From NCBI RefSeq assembly GCF_900112225.1, contig NZ_FOLD01000005.1:186001-250000 (forward strand): a stretch of 64,000 nt of DNA, read 5' to 3'. Below the pieces are notes generated by a model that did no database searches, was not told the origin of the DNA, and saw nothing but the letters and a program-made list of their open reading frames with translations. Below, piece by piece: positions 17,637 through 26,032 of the stretch; position 1 is the stretch's first letter, and each line of letters begins with the position of its first letter. The DNA comes from Massilia yuzhufengensis (GTDB lineage: Bacteria; Pseudomonadota; Gammaproteobacteria; Burkholderiales; Burkholderiaceae_D). The position numbers and the translations under genes are program-made.

Positions 17637-18806
17637 ATGCCTACCCTCCGCCGCCTTCCCCGTTCCGTCCCTGTTCCACTGATCGCCGCCGCCGGCGCGA
17701 CCCTGTGCTTCGCCCTGGCGCTGGCCGTGCCGAACCGCGCCACCGCCAAGGACGAGAAGGCCGCGCCGACGCCCGCCCTGACCGTCACCACCGGCCTGCC
17801 GACAGCGACCACCCTCCCCGTCGGCCTCACCGCCAACGGCAGCGTCGCGGCCTGGCAGGAAGCCATCATCGGCAGCGAGTCCAACGGCCTGCGCCTGTCC
17901 GAAGTGCGGGTAAACGTGGGCGACGTGGTCAAGAAGGGCGAAGTGCTTGCCGTGTTCGCGGGCGAGACCGTGCGCGCCGACGTCGACCAGGCCAGGGCCG
18001 CGCTGCAGGAAGCGCAGGCCAACGCCGCCGAAGCGAAGTCGAACGGCGACCGTGCGCGCAGCCTGCGCACCTCGGGCGCGCTGAGCGAGCAGCAGATCAC
18101 CCAATACCTGACCGGCGAACGCACCGCGGCGGCGCGCGTCAGCGCGGCCAAGGCGACCCTGGCCCAGCAGGAGCTGCGCCTGCGCAACGCCACCGTCACC
18201 GCGCCCGACAGCGGCGTCATTTCGGCGCGCAACGCGACCGTCGGCGCGGTGGTGGGCGCCGGCACGGAACTGTTCCGCATGATCCGCCAGGGCCGGCTGG
18301 AGTGGCGCGCCGAGATCACCTCGAACGACCTGGGACGCATCCGTCCGGGCATGCGCGCCGCGGTGCGCGCCGCCAGCGGCAGCGAGATCACCGGCAAGGT
18401 ACGTTCGGTCGCACCGACCGTCGACCCGCAAACCCGCCTGGCGCTGGTGTATGTCGACCTGCCGCCGGCGCTGTCGGCCAACGCGCCGCTCAAGGCCGGC
18501 ATGTTCGCCAGCGGCCGCTTCGAGCTCGGCACCTCCAAGGCCCTCACCGTGCCGCAGCAGGCGGTCGTGGTGCGCGACGGCTTCAATTATGTGCTGCGCC
18601 TGAACCGCGACAACCGCGTCAGCCAGCTCAAAGTCAGCACCGGCCGCCGCATCGGCGACCGCGTCGAGATCGTCGGCGGCCTGGCGGCCGACACGCCGAT
18701 CGTGATCAGCGGCGCCGGCTTCCTGAATGACGGGGACCTGGTACGCAACGTGCCGGCCCCGGCGGCGGCCAAGCCGGCCGCGGCGCGCACCACCGCTGCA
18801 CGCTGA
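17637..18806 (+). CDS. RND efflux periplasmic adaptor (membrane fusion protein)
   Basis: This 389-residue protein starts with a membrane/signal segment (about 13-37). Its core matches RND adaptors: a lipoyl half-motif (GLRLSEVRVNVGDVVKKGEV), a coiled-coil hairpin (about 105-180), the second lipoyl half (NATVTAPDSGVISARNATVG) and beta-barrel and proximal domains ending LAADTPIVISGAGFL. It joins the inner-membrane pump encoded 13 bp downstream to an outer-membrane channel. No TolC-type gene is in the cluster, so the channel must come from elsewhere. Confidence 0.9.
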   Translation: MPTLRRLPRSVPVPLIAAAGATLCFALALAVPNRATAKDEKAAPTPALTVTTGLPTATTLPVGLTANGSVAAWQEAIIGSESNGLRLSEVRVNVGDVVKKGEVLAVFAGETVRADVDQARAALQEAQANAAEAKSNGDRARSLRTSGALSEQQITQYLTGERTAAARVSAAKATLAQQELRLRNATVTAPDSGVISARNATVGAVVGAGTELFRMIRQGRLEWRAEITSNDLGRIRPGMRAAVRAASGSEITGKVRSVAPTVDPQTRLALVYVDLPPALSANAPLKAGMFASGRFELGTSKALTVPQQAVVVRDGFNYVLRLNRDNRVSQLKVSTGRRIGDRVEIVGGLAADTPIVISGAGFLNDGDLVRNVPAPAAAKPAAARTTAAR

Positions 18807-18819
18807 GCGGAGCCCCATC

Positions 18820-21800
18820 ATGAATTTTTCCGCTTTATCGATCCGTAACCCGATCCCGGCGATCATGCTGTTCGTCCTGCTCACGCTGGCGGGGCTGCTG
18901 GCCTTCAAGGCCAACAAGATCCAGGATTTCCCGGACATCGAACTGCCGATCGTCACCGTCGCCGCCACGCTGGAAGGCGCCGCGCCGGCCCAGCTGGAAA
19001 CCGAAGTCGCGCGCAAGATCGAAGATTCGGTCGCCACCTTGCAGGGTGTGAAGAACATCTATACCAAGGTGCTCGACGGCGTGGCCACCGTCACCGTCGA
19101 ATTCGTGCTGGAGAAGGACCTGGCCGAAGCCGTGAACGACGTGCGCGACGCGGTGGCGCGGGTGCGCTCCGACCTGCCGCCAGAGATGCGCGAGCCGAGC
19201 GTGACCAAGGCCGCCACCGCCGGCCGCGTGGTCGCCACCTTCACCGCCACGCCCGCAGCGGGCGCCGGCAGCGCCATGGATGCCCAGGCCCTGAGCTGGT
19301 TCGTGGACAACGACGTCGCCAAGCGCCTGCTGAGCGTCCCGGGCCTCGGTTCGGTGAAACGCGTCGGCGGCGTCACGCGCGAAGTGCGGGTGGAACTCGA
19401 CGACGCCCGCATGGCGGCGCTGCAGGTCTCGGCGCTGGACGTGTCGCGCCAGCTGCGCAACGTGCAGCGCGAAGCGCCGGGCGGACGCGGCGACGTGAGT
19501 GGCGCCGAGCAGTCGGTGCGCACCATCGCCACCGTGCAGTCGGCCCAGGAACTGGCGCAGATGGACATCCCGCTGTCGAACGGGCGCCATGTGAAGCTCG
19601 AACAGATCGCCACCGTCACCGACACCGTGGCCGAGCCACGCTCGATTGCCGAGCAGGATGGCCGCGCGGTAGTGGGCTTCGAAATCTTCCGCACCCGCGG
19701 CGCGGGCGAAGTGGACGTGGCCACCGGCGCACGCGAAGCGGTGGCCCAGCTGCAGAAGGAACATCCGAACGTGGTGCTGCGCGAAACCATCGACAACTCG
19801 GCGCCGGTCCAGGAAAACTTCGACGCCTCGATGGAGATGCTGTACGAAGGCGCGGTGCTGGCGGTGCTGGTGGTGTGGTGGTTCCTGCGCGACTGGCGCG
19901 CCACCCTGGTCGCCGCGGCCGCGCTGCCGCTGTCGGTGATCCCGGCCTTCCTCGGCCAATACCTGTTCGGCTATACGCTCAACATGGTGACCCTGCTGTC
20001 GCTGGCCCTGGTCATCGGGGTGCTGGTGGACGATGCGATCGTCGAGATCGAAAACATCTCGCGCCACCTGCGCATGGGGAAAAGCCCGATGCAGGCCGCG
20101 CTCGAGGCGGCCGATGAAATCGGCATGGCGGTGATCGCCACTACCTTCTCGCTGGTGGCGGTGTTCCTGCCGACCGCCTTCATGGGCGGCATCCCGGGTA
20201 AGTTCTTCAAGCAGTTCGGCTGGACGGCGGTGATCGCGATCCTGGCCTCGCTGGTGGTCGCGCGCCTGCTCACGCCGATGATGGCGGCCTACATCCTCAA
20301 GCCGCCCAAGCACCTGGGCGAAGAAAAGGACGGACCGCTGATGGCCCGCTACATGCGCGTCATGCAGTGGTGCCTGCGCCACCGCCTGGTGACGGCGATC
20401 GCCTCGGCCCTGTTCTTCGCCGGCTCGATCGCGCTGGTGCCGCTGCTGCCGACCGGCTTCGTGCCGCCGAACGACCGCTCGCAGACCCTGGTGACGCTCG
20501 AGCTGCCGCCGGGTTCCACGCTGGCCGAAACCCATGCCGTGGCCGAGCAGGCCAGGCTGGCCGTGATGGGCGTCGCCGGCGTCAAGGGCGTGTTCAGTTC
20601 GATCGGCGGCGGCTCCAGCGGCGACGCCTTCGCGCCGGGCGCCGCGGCCGAAGCGCGCCGCGCCGTGCTCACCGTGACCACGGCCGAGCGCGACGACCGC
20701 GACTTCGGCCTGGCCAGCATCGAAAAGGCCTTGCGCGAAAAAGTGGCGCAGATCCCGGGCGCACGCTTCAACGTGGGCGCCAACGATACCGGCACCAAGA
20801 TGCAGCTGGTGCTGCGCAGCGAAGACCCGTTGATGCTCACCGCTACCGCGCGCCAGGCCGAACGCGAGCTGCGCACGCTCAAGGGCATCGGCAACGTCAG
20901 TTCCAGCGCCTCGCTGGTGCGCCCGGAGATCATCGTGCGGCCGGACTTTGCGCGCGCCGCCGACCTGGGCGTAACCGCGGCCGCCATCGGCGAGACGGTG
21001 CGCGTGGCCACCGCCGGCGACTACGACATCTCGCTGGCCAAGATGAACCTGGCCGAGCGCCAGGTGCCGATCCGCGTCAAGCTGCCCGACGCCGTGCGCG
21101 CCGACCTCGATGCGCTGGGACGCCTGACGGTGCCGGGCGCGCGTGGTCCGGTGCTGCTGGCGAACGTCGCGACCATCACGATGGAAAGCGGCCCGGCCCA
21201 GATCGACCGCCTCAACCGCACCCGCAACGTCACGCTCGACGTCGAGCTGCAGGGCCGCTCGCTGGGCGAAGTCAACACCGAAGCGCGCGCCCTGCCCGTG
21301 TTCCAGAAGCTGCCGCCGTCGGTGCAGATCGCGGAACTGGGTGACGCCCAGGAGATGCAGGCGCTATTCGCCAGCTTCGGCGTGGCGATGCTGATCGGCG
21401 TGCTGTGCATCTACGGCGTGCTGGTGCTGCTGTTTAACGACTTCATGCAGCCGGTGACGATCCTGGCGGCGCTGCCGCTGTCGATCGGCGGCGCCTTTGT
21501 CGCCCTGCTGGTGACCCAGAGCGCGCTGTCGATGCCGACCATGATCGGCCTGATCATGCTGATGGGGATCGTTACCAAGAACTCGATCCTGCTGGTGGAT
21601 TACGCCATCCTGGCGCGCCAGGCCGGCATGAACCGCTTCGATGCGCTGGTCGACGCCTGCCACAAGCGCTCGCGCCCCATCGTGATGACCACCATCGCCA
21701 TGGGCGCCGGCATGATGCCGCTGGCGCTGGGCCTGTCGGGCGACCCGAGCTTCCGCTCGCCGATGGCGATTGCCGTGATCGGCGGCCTGATCACCTCGAC

Positions 21801-21942
21801 GCTGCTCAGCCTGCTGGTGGTGCCGGCGGTGTTCACGTATGTGGACGACTTCGAGCACCTGATGAAGCGGGGAATGGGGAAGCTGCGGCGCAAGCCGGTA
21901 GCCGCGCCGGTGAAGGTCGTTGTGTCCGACCCGGTGAAGTAA
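18820..21942 (+). CDS. RND efflux pump permease, AcrB/MexF-like
   Basis: ATG 18820 (MNFSALSIRNPIPAIMLF) is chosen over an upstream start inside the adaptor gene. At 1040 residues it is full length for an HAE-type RND pump: N-terminal TM1, large periplasmic loops, the proton-relay pair D404-D405 in TM4 (GVLVDDAIVEIENISRHL), an internal repeat (FNDFMQPVTILAALPLSIGG, GIVTKNSILLVDYAI) and 12 expected TM helices. It is operonic with the adaptor. The substrate range is unknown; the sequence looks more like the widespread multidrug branch than the heavy-metal CusA branch, which carries methionine relays. Confidence 0.92.
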   Translation: MNFSALSIRNPIPAIMLFVLLTLAGLLAFKANKIQDFPDIELPIVTVAATLEGAAPAQLETEVARKIEDSVATLQGVKNIYTKVLDGVATVTVEFVLEKDLAEAVNDVRDAVARVRSDLPPEMREPSVTKAATAGRVVATFTATPAAGAGSAMDAQALSWFVDNDVAKRLLSVPGLGSVKRVGGVTREVRVELDDARMAALQVSALDVSRQLRNVQREAPGGRGDVSGAEQSVRTIATVQSAQELAQMDIPLSNGRHVKLEQIATVTDTVAEPRSIAEQDGRAVVGFEIFRTRGAGEVDVATGAREAVAQLQKEHPNVVLRETIDNSAPVQENFDASMEMLYEGAVLAVLVVWWFLRDWRATLVAAAALPLSVIPAFLGQYLFGYTLNMVTLLSLALVIGVLVDDAIVEIENISRHLRMGKSPMQAALEAADEIGMAVIATTFSLVAVFLPTAFMGGIPGKFFKQFGWTAVIAILASLVVARLLTPMMAAYILKPPKHLGEEKDGPLMARYMRVMQWCLRHRLVTAIASALFFAGSIALVPLLPTGFVPPNDRSQTLVTLELPPGSTLAETHAVAEQARLAVMGVAGVKGVFSSIGGGSSGDAFAPGAAAEARRAVLTVTTAERDDRDFGLASIEKALREKVAQIPGARFNVGANDTGTKMQLVLRSEDPLMLTATARQAERELRTLKGIGNVSSSASLVRPEIIVRPDFARAADLGVTAAAIGETVRVATAGDYDISLAKMNLAERQVPIRVKLPDAVRADLDALGRLTVPGARGPVLLANVATITMESGPAQIDRLNRTRNVTLDVELQGRSLGEVNTEARALPVFQKLPPSVQIAELGDAQEMQALFASFGVAMLIGVLCIYGVLVLLFNDFMQPVTILAALPLSIGGAFVALLVTQSALSMPTMIGLIMLMGIVTKNSILLVDYAILARQAGMNRFDALVDACHKRSRPIVMTTIAMGAGMMPLALGLSGDPSFRSPMAIAVIGGLITSTLLSLLVVPAVFTYVDDFEHLMKRGMGKLRRKPVAAPVKVVVSDPVK

Positions 21943-21944
21943 AG

Positions 21945-22050
21945 GTAGGGTGGGCGGATTTCCCGCCCACGCGTTCAACCGCAATCGGATTCTTCGTCGC
22001 CGCGGCTCATGGGGAGTTGAACGCGCGGGCGGCGAAGCCGCCCACCCCAC
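21945..22050. repeat. Palindromic GTAGGGTGG-type repeat pair
   Basis: Two hairpins face each other: GTGGGCGG/CCGCCCAC near 21950-21970 and GGGCGGC/GCCGCCC near 22027-22044. They are joined by a spacer whose ends (GCGTTCAAC and GTTGAACGCG) are complementary. It starts 2 bp after the RND pump stop. Confidence 0.75.
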
Positions 22051-22079
22051 GGTTGACGCGAATCGATCCCGACGCAAAC

Positions 22080-22116
22080 AAAAAACCCGGCCAGGCTTTC
22101 GCCTGCCGGGTTTTTT
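22080..22116. terminator. Bidirectional terminator between RND operon and Ser/Gly-rich gene
   Basis: AAAAAACCCGGC and GCCGGGTTTTTT flank an AGGC/GCCT inner stem with a TTTC loop. A and T tracts on both sides allow termination of both convergent transcripts. Confidence 0.85.
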
Positions 22117-22133
22117 ACTGACGGCTACGCCGA

Positions 22134-22970
22134 TCAGTCGCGGTAGTAGCGATACTCTTTGCGCTCGGTGCTGCTGCCACCCAGCAGCTTGGCCAGCAGG
22201 AAGCCGACGCCGGCTGCGACCAGCAGGGCGGTGCCTGGATTGGTCTTGACGTACTCGGTGCTCTTGACCGAGTAGTTCTGGTAGGTTTCGTTGAGCTGGC
22301 CCTTGCGCTGGCCCAGGCTTTCGCCCGCGCCGCTCAGCAGACCGGAAATGCGGTCGACGCCTGCGTGTGCGGTACCGACCAGGCGGTCGACCAGCGGCTG
22401 CGCACCCTGTGCGACCTGGTCGATTTTCTGGTGCAGCTTGTCAGGCGTGACATTGGCCATGGCGCCCTTGATGCCGCCAGCCGACGACTGGTCGGTGCTG
22501 GACGATGCATCGGACGACTGCACGCTGCCGGACGAGCCCAGTGCGCTGTTGCCGCTGCTGCTGCTGCTCAGGCTGCTGCTGCCGCTCAGGCTGCTGCCAC
22601 TCAGGCTGCCGCTGGAGCCGGTTGCGCTCGATGCTGGCGAACCGCTCTGCTTGTTGTCGCTCGAAGGGTAGCTGGAGCTGGAGCTCGAGCTGCTGCCCAG
22701 GTTGCCCGAACCCTGCGAACCGCTTTGCAGGCTGCCCGCATTGCTGGTGCCGCCGACCGAGCCGGTGCTGCTGCCGGTAGCCGGCTTGGCGCTGCTTGGC
22801 GAGGCGTTGGCGCTGCCGAGGCTGCTGCCCGACGAGCTGCTCTGGCTGCTGCCCGATGCACCGCTGCTGCTTTGGCTCTGGCCAGGATTCTGGCTTTTAC
22901 CGATGCTCGAACCTGCACCATCGCGGCTTGCGTCGCTGCCTTTTCCCTCGGTAGATTTCTGATTATCCAT
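22134..22970 (-). CDS. Ser/Gly-rich protein with a C-terminal DUF883-like membrane anchor
   Basis: Of 278 residues, about 1-165 are low-complexity Ser/Gly/Ala (runs such as SSSSSSSS) and probably disordered. Residues about 165-278 resemble YqjD/ElaB (DUF883) proteins: an amphipathic helix (TPDKLHQKIDQVAQGAQPLV), then VKTNPGTALLVAAGVGFLLA as the membrane segment and a short charged tail. Family members are inner-membrane, ribosome- or stress-associated proteins of about 100 residues, so the long serine-rich extension is unusual. Monocistronic. Confidence 0.75.
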   Translation of the reverse strand: MDNQKSTEGKGSDASRDGAGSSIGKSQNPGQSQSSSGASGSSQSSSSGSSLGSANASPSSAKPATGSSTGSVGGTSNAGSLQSGSQGSGNLGSSSSSSSSYPSSDNKQSGSPASSATGSSGSLSGSSLSGSSSLSSSSSGNSALGSSGSVQSSDASSSTDQSSAGGIKGAMANVTPDKLHQKIDQVAQGAQPLVDRLVGTAHAGVDRISGLLSGAGESLGQRKGQLNETYQNYSVKSTEYVKTNPGTALLVAAGVGFLLAKLLGGSSTERKEYRYYRD

Positions 22971-23365
22971 GGTATATCCCTCGTAAAAATGTAGACCAAC
23001 GCGAAGTAGACCGATACCTGACTATCACCACATTCTTCCTTGATTCCGCGTGAAACAGAACGAAGGGACGAGAGTGGCCTGCGCTACATCAAGGTGGAAC
23101 CCTGCTCATTGCCATCGGCCACGTTCTTGTCACTGTGACCTGTAGCTAACGCAAAAGTTCTACCGATAGCACAGACGCCCTACCCGTCGCTGCGGGAGCG
23201 GTTGCCTGTGGCGGTCCGAATTGCCGCAGTATCGGTTCCTGCGGCTCGATACAAAAAATACAACGTCCATGGGGGCGAGACCGTGCGTTGCCTAACAGAG
23301 CTGAGCCATCCGCCCAAAACAGGGCAAATGAAACGCTTGCAACAGCTATCGGCTACGTTACAATG

Positions 23366-23388
23366 CAAATGATAATCATTATCATTTG
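23366..23388. promoter_or_regulatory. Fur box upstream of the DUF2325 gene
   Basis: This is a perfect 11-1-11 palindrome: CAAATGATAAT, C, ATTATCATTTG. Its core GATAATCATTATC matches the Fur consensus closely. It ends 53 bp before ATG 23442 and overlaps the likely promoter, so iron-repressed expression is expected. The remainder of the gap 22971-23365 shows no gene or RNA that I can support. Confidence 0.85.
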
Positions 23389-23441
23389 ATGAAGCCCTTC
23401 CTGGGCTTCGCCGATGCCAAATGCGCTGAAAGGAGAAACGC

Positions 23442-24605
23442 ATGTGCGACAAGCACGCCTTCGCTACCGAACCCGACACCACCTTGCAGGGCTCACGCCG
23501 GCGCCGCGTGTGGGAGCTGGCCCCGAACAGCCGTTGCCCGCTGGTCGGCGTCGCCCTGCCCCTGCCCGCCTTGCGCAAGCTGGTCGAACGGGTCGCGGGC
23601 GGCAAACTGCTGCATGACGACTACGATATCCACGTTGGCGCCGTCAGCGAGTGCGCACTGCGCAACCCGCTGTCCGAAGCGATCCAGAAAGAACTCGAGC
23701 GGCGCTACACCGGCGACGTGGCCCGCTTCCGCGCGGCCAAGACGACGCAGGATGTGGGCGCACTATGGGCGCAGGCGGTCGCGGCAGGCAACGTGCCGGG
23801 GGCGTTCTGGGCCGGGCTGAGTCATCCACGCTGCACCACGGAGCTCGAACAGGCCATGTGCCGCGACATCCACATGGTGCAGCACCAGGCTGGCGCCTGC
23901 GTGCGGGCCGATATGGACAAGTACCGCGCGGTGGTCGCCGACAACGCCCGCCTGGCGCGTGACCTGGCCCGCCAGCAGGGACGCTGCCAGCTGCTGTTGC
24001 AGGAGAAAACACGCCAGGCCGACCGCTTCGAACAGCAGCTGATGGCGGCGCGCGCGCTGGCAGTGGCCAAGGACACCGACATCCACCTGCTGCGCAGCGA
24101 GCTGGCGGCGCTGCAGGCCGAGGTGCCGGAGCTCGACACGCGCAAGCGCCTGGCCAACCGGCTGGCGCAGGTGGAGGAACGGGAAGCGGCGCTGCGCGCG
24201 CAGGTGGCCGCGCTGAAGGCGGCGCGCACTGTGGCGGCGCCTGAGGCGGCTGCACCGGTGGCGGCCGTGGCGGCGCCCGCGGTGGTGGAAGTGCCGGTGC
24301 GCCTGGTCAACCGCAGCGTGCTGTGCGTGGGCGGGCGCAGCGGCAGCGTCCCGGTGTACCGCAATGTCATCGAACGGATCGGCGCCCAGTTCGCGCACCA
24401 CGACGGCGGCCTGGAAGACAGCGCCGGCCAGCTCGACGCCAGCCTGGCGGCGGCGGACTTGGTGATCTGCCAGACCGGCTGCATCAGCCATCACGCCTAT
24501 TGGCGCGTGAAGGACCATTGCAAGCGCACGGGAAAGCAGTGCGTGTTCATCGATAATCCGAGCGTGTCGAGCCTGGTGCGGGGTTTGCAAGAAATGGCAG
24601 AGTGA
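23442..24605 (+). CDS. DUF2325 domain protein, probably iron regulated
   Basis: The 387-residue protein has an N-terminal globular part (about 20-150), a long coiled coil (about 155-265, rich in Ala, Arg, Glu and Leu) and a C-terminal DUF2325 domain (about 295-385): SVLCVGGRSGSVPVYRNVIE, HHDGGLEDS, DLVICQTGCISHHAYWRVK, KQCVFIDNPSVSSL. AAAGGAG precedes the ATG. The function of DUF2325 is unknown. The perfect Fur box in front suggests a role in iron starvation or heme/siderophore handling. A terminator and tRNA-Thr on the other strand follow. Confidence 0.85.
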   Translation: MCDKHAFATEPDTTLQGSRRRRVWELAPNSRCPLVGVALPLPALRKLVERVAGGKLLHDDYDIHVGAVSECALRNPLSEAIQKELERRYTGDVARFRAAKTTQDVGALWAQAVAAGNVPGAFWAGLSHPRCTTELEQAMCRDIHMVQHQAGACVRADMDKYRAVVADNARLARDLARQQGRCQLLLQEKTRQADRFEQQLMAARALAVAKDTDIHLLRSELAALQAEVPELDTRKRLANRLAQVEEREAALRAQVAALKAARTVAAPEAAAPVAAVAAPAVVEVPVRLVNRSVLCVGGRSGSVPVYRNVIERIGAQFAHHDGGLEDSAGQLDASLAAADLVICQTGCISHHAYWRVKDHCKRTGKQCVFIDNPSVSSLVRGLQEMAE

Positions 24606-24615
24606 GGCCCAACGC

Positions 24616-24643
24616 AAAAAGGGCAGCCCCTATGGGACTGCCC
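24616..24643 (-). terminator. Terminator of tRNA-Thr
   Basis: On the minus strand GGGCAGTCCC and GGGGCTGCCC form a 10-bp stem (one G-U pair) with an ATA loop, followed by TTTTT. It lies 11 nt past the tRNA CCA end. Confidence 0.8.
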
Positions 24644-24654
24644 TCTCTACTTTC

Positions 24655-24730
24655 TGGTGCCGCTTGCCGGAATCGAACTGGCGACCTTTTCATTACGAAT
24701 GAACTGCTCTACCAACTGAGCTAAAGCGGC
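24655..24730 (-). tRNA. tRNA-Thr (anticodon CGT)
   Basis: The 76-nt gene with encoded CCA folds as a cloverleaf: acceptor GCCGCTT/AAGCGGC, D-stem GCTC/GAGC, anticodon loop TTCGTAA (anticodon CGT) and T-arm with GTTCGATTC. The first anticodon-stem position is G-A, as I recall for E. coli tRNA-Thr(CGT). Confidence 0.95.
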
Positions 24731-24885
24731 GAAACCTGGTGACGACCACTCACCGGCGATGAAAACGCTGCCCAAAGTCCTGGGCCTCACCGGCGAAGCA
24801 CCATATTCTAGCAAACAACGCGGCAACTTTGCTAGTGGGTATCGTGCAACGCGGTATCTATTTGCGTTTTAGTCGTGGCGAACGG

Positions 24886-25887
24886 TCACTGCACGTGGTA
24901 GCCCGTCACCAGCTCCACCTCGGATTTCGACCCCAGGAACACCGGCACGCGCTGGTGCAGCTTGGTCGGTGGGATGTCCAGGATGCGGCCACGGCCATCG
25001 GTGGCGGCGCCGCCGGCCTGCTCGACGATCATCGCCATCGGGTTGGCTTCGTACATCAGGCGCAGCTTGCCGGGCGAGGAAGGATCACGCATATCGGCCG
25101 GGTACATGAAGATGCCGCCGCGGGTCAGGATGCGGTGCACATCGGCCACCATCGAGGCGATCCAGCGCATGTTGAAGTCCTTGCCGCGCGGGCCGGTGGA
25201 ACCCGCGAGCATCTCGTCGACGTAGCGCTGCACCGGCGGGTGCCAGTGGCGCTTGTTGGACATGTTGATCGCGAATTCCTTCGTCGTTTCCGGGATCTGC
25301 ATGTCGCTTTGGGTAAGCACCCAGGAACCCATCTCGCGGTCCAGCGTGAAGCAGTGCACGCCATTGCCGGTGGTGAGCACCAGCATGGTCTGCGGGCCGT
25401 ACACGGCGTAGCCGGCGGCGACTTGCTGGGTGCCCGGCTGCAGGAAATCCTGCTCGGTTGGGTCGTTCATGCCTTCCGGCGCCTTGAGCACCGAGAAGAT
25501 GGTGCCGATCGAGACGTTGACGTCGATGTTGGACGAGCCGTCGAGCGGATCGAACAGCAGCAGGAATTCGCCCTTCGGGTAGCGGCTCGGGATCTGGCGG
25601 ATGGTTTCCATTTCTTCCGACGCCATCGCGGCCAGGTGGCCGCCCCACTCGTTCGCTTCCAGCAGGATCTCGTTGGAGATCACGTCGAGCTTCTTCTGCA
25701 CTTCGCCCTGGATGTTCTCGGTCTCGGCACTGCCCAGCACTTCGCCAAGCGCGCCCTTGCTGACCGAGTAGCTGATGCGCTTGCAGGCGCGGGCGACCAC
25801 CTCGATCAGGAGGCGCAGCTCGGCGTTGATGGTCTGGTGGAGGCGCTGTTCCTCGACCAGGTACTGCGTAAGGCTGACGCGTTTCAT
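24886..25887 (-). CDS. fbp: Fructose-1,6-bisphosphatase, class 1
   Basis: The 333-residue protein hydrolyses fructose-1,6-bisphosphate to fructose-6-phosphate in gluconeogenesis. The class 1 metal/substrate motif [20 protein letters not shown] is intact, as are [10 protein letters not shown] and GGIFMYPAD with the [12 protein letters not shown] substrate loop. The length is normal for the long proteobacterial form. AGGAAG lies before ATG 25887. It stands downstream of pepN but is separated from it by a palindromic repeat. Confidence 0.95.
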   Translation of the reverse strand: MKRVSLTQYLVEEQRLHQTINAELRLLIEVVARACKRISYSVSKGALGEVLGSAETENIQGEVQKKLDVISNEILLEANEWGGHLAAMASEEMETIRQIPSRYPKGEFLLLFDPLDGSSNIDVNVSIGTIFSVLKAPEGMNDPTEQDFLQPGTQQVAAGYAVYGPQTMLVLTTGNGVHCFTLDREMGSWVLTQSDMQIPETTKEFAINMSNKRHWHPPVQRYVDEMLAGSTGPRGKDFNMRWIASMVADVHRILTRGGIFMYPADMRDPSSPGKLRLMYEANPMAMIVEQAGGAATDGRGRILDIPPTKLHQRVPVFLGSKSEVELVTGYHVQ

Positions 25888-25921
25888 GAACTTCCTTTGG
25901 TTTGGGTGAGATTGTTTTTAT

Positions 25922-26029
25922 GTAGGGTGGTCGGCTTGCCGACCGCGCGTTCAAACAATGCGTGATCAACGGTACCGCGGCTGATCATGGCCGGGTCGAA
26001 CGCGCGGTCGGCATAGCCGACCACCCTAC
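25922..26029. repeat. Palindromic GTAGGGTGG repeat pair (108 bp)
   Basis: The unit begins GTAGGGTGGTCGGC and ends with CCACCCTAC. The left half-hairpin is GGTCGGC/GCCGACC and the right GGTCGGC/GCCGACC; the inner motifs GCGCGTTC and GAACGCGC are complementary. It abuts the pepN stop (3 bp between). Confidence 0.85.
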
Positions 26030-26032
26030 GTT

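Noticed and set aside
22971-23365. A 141-codon minus-strand frame (23180-23605) in the gap before the DUF2325 gene
   Set aside because: It runs through the Fur box and into the DUF2325 gene antisense, with low-complexity basic composition and no ribosome site.
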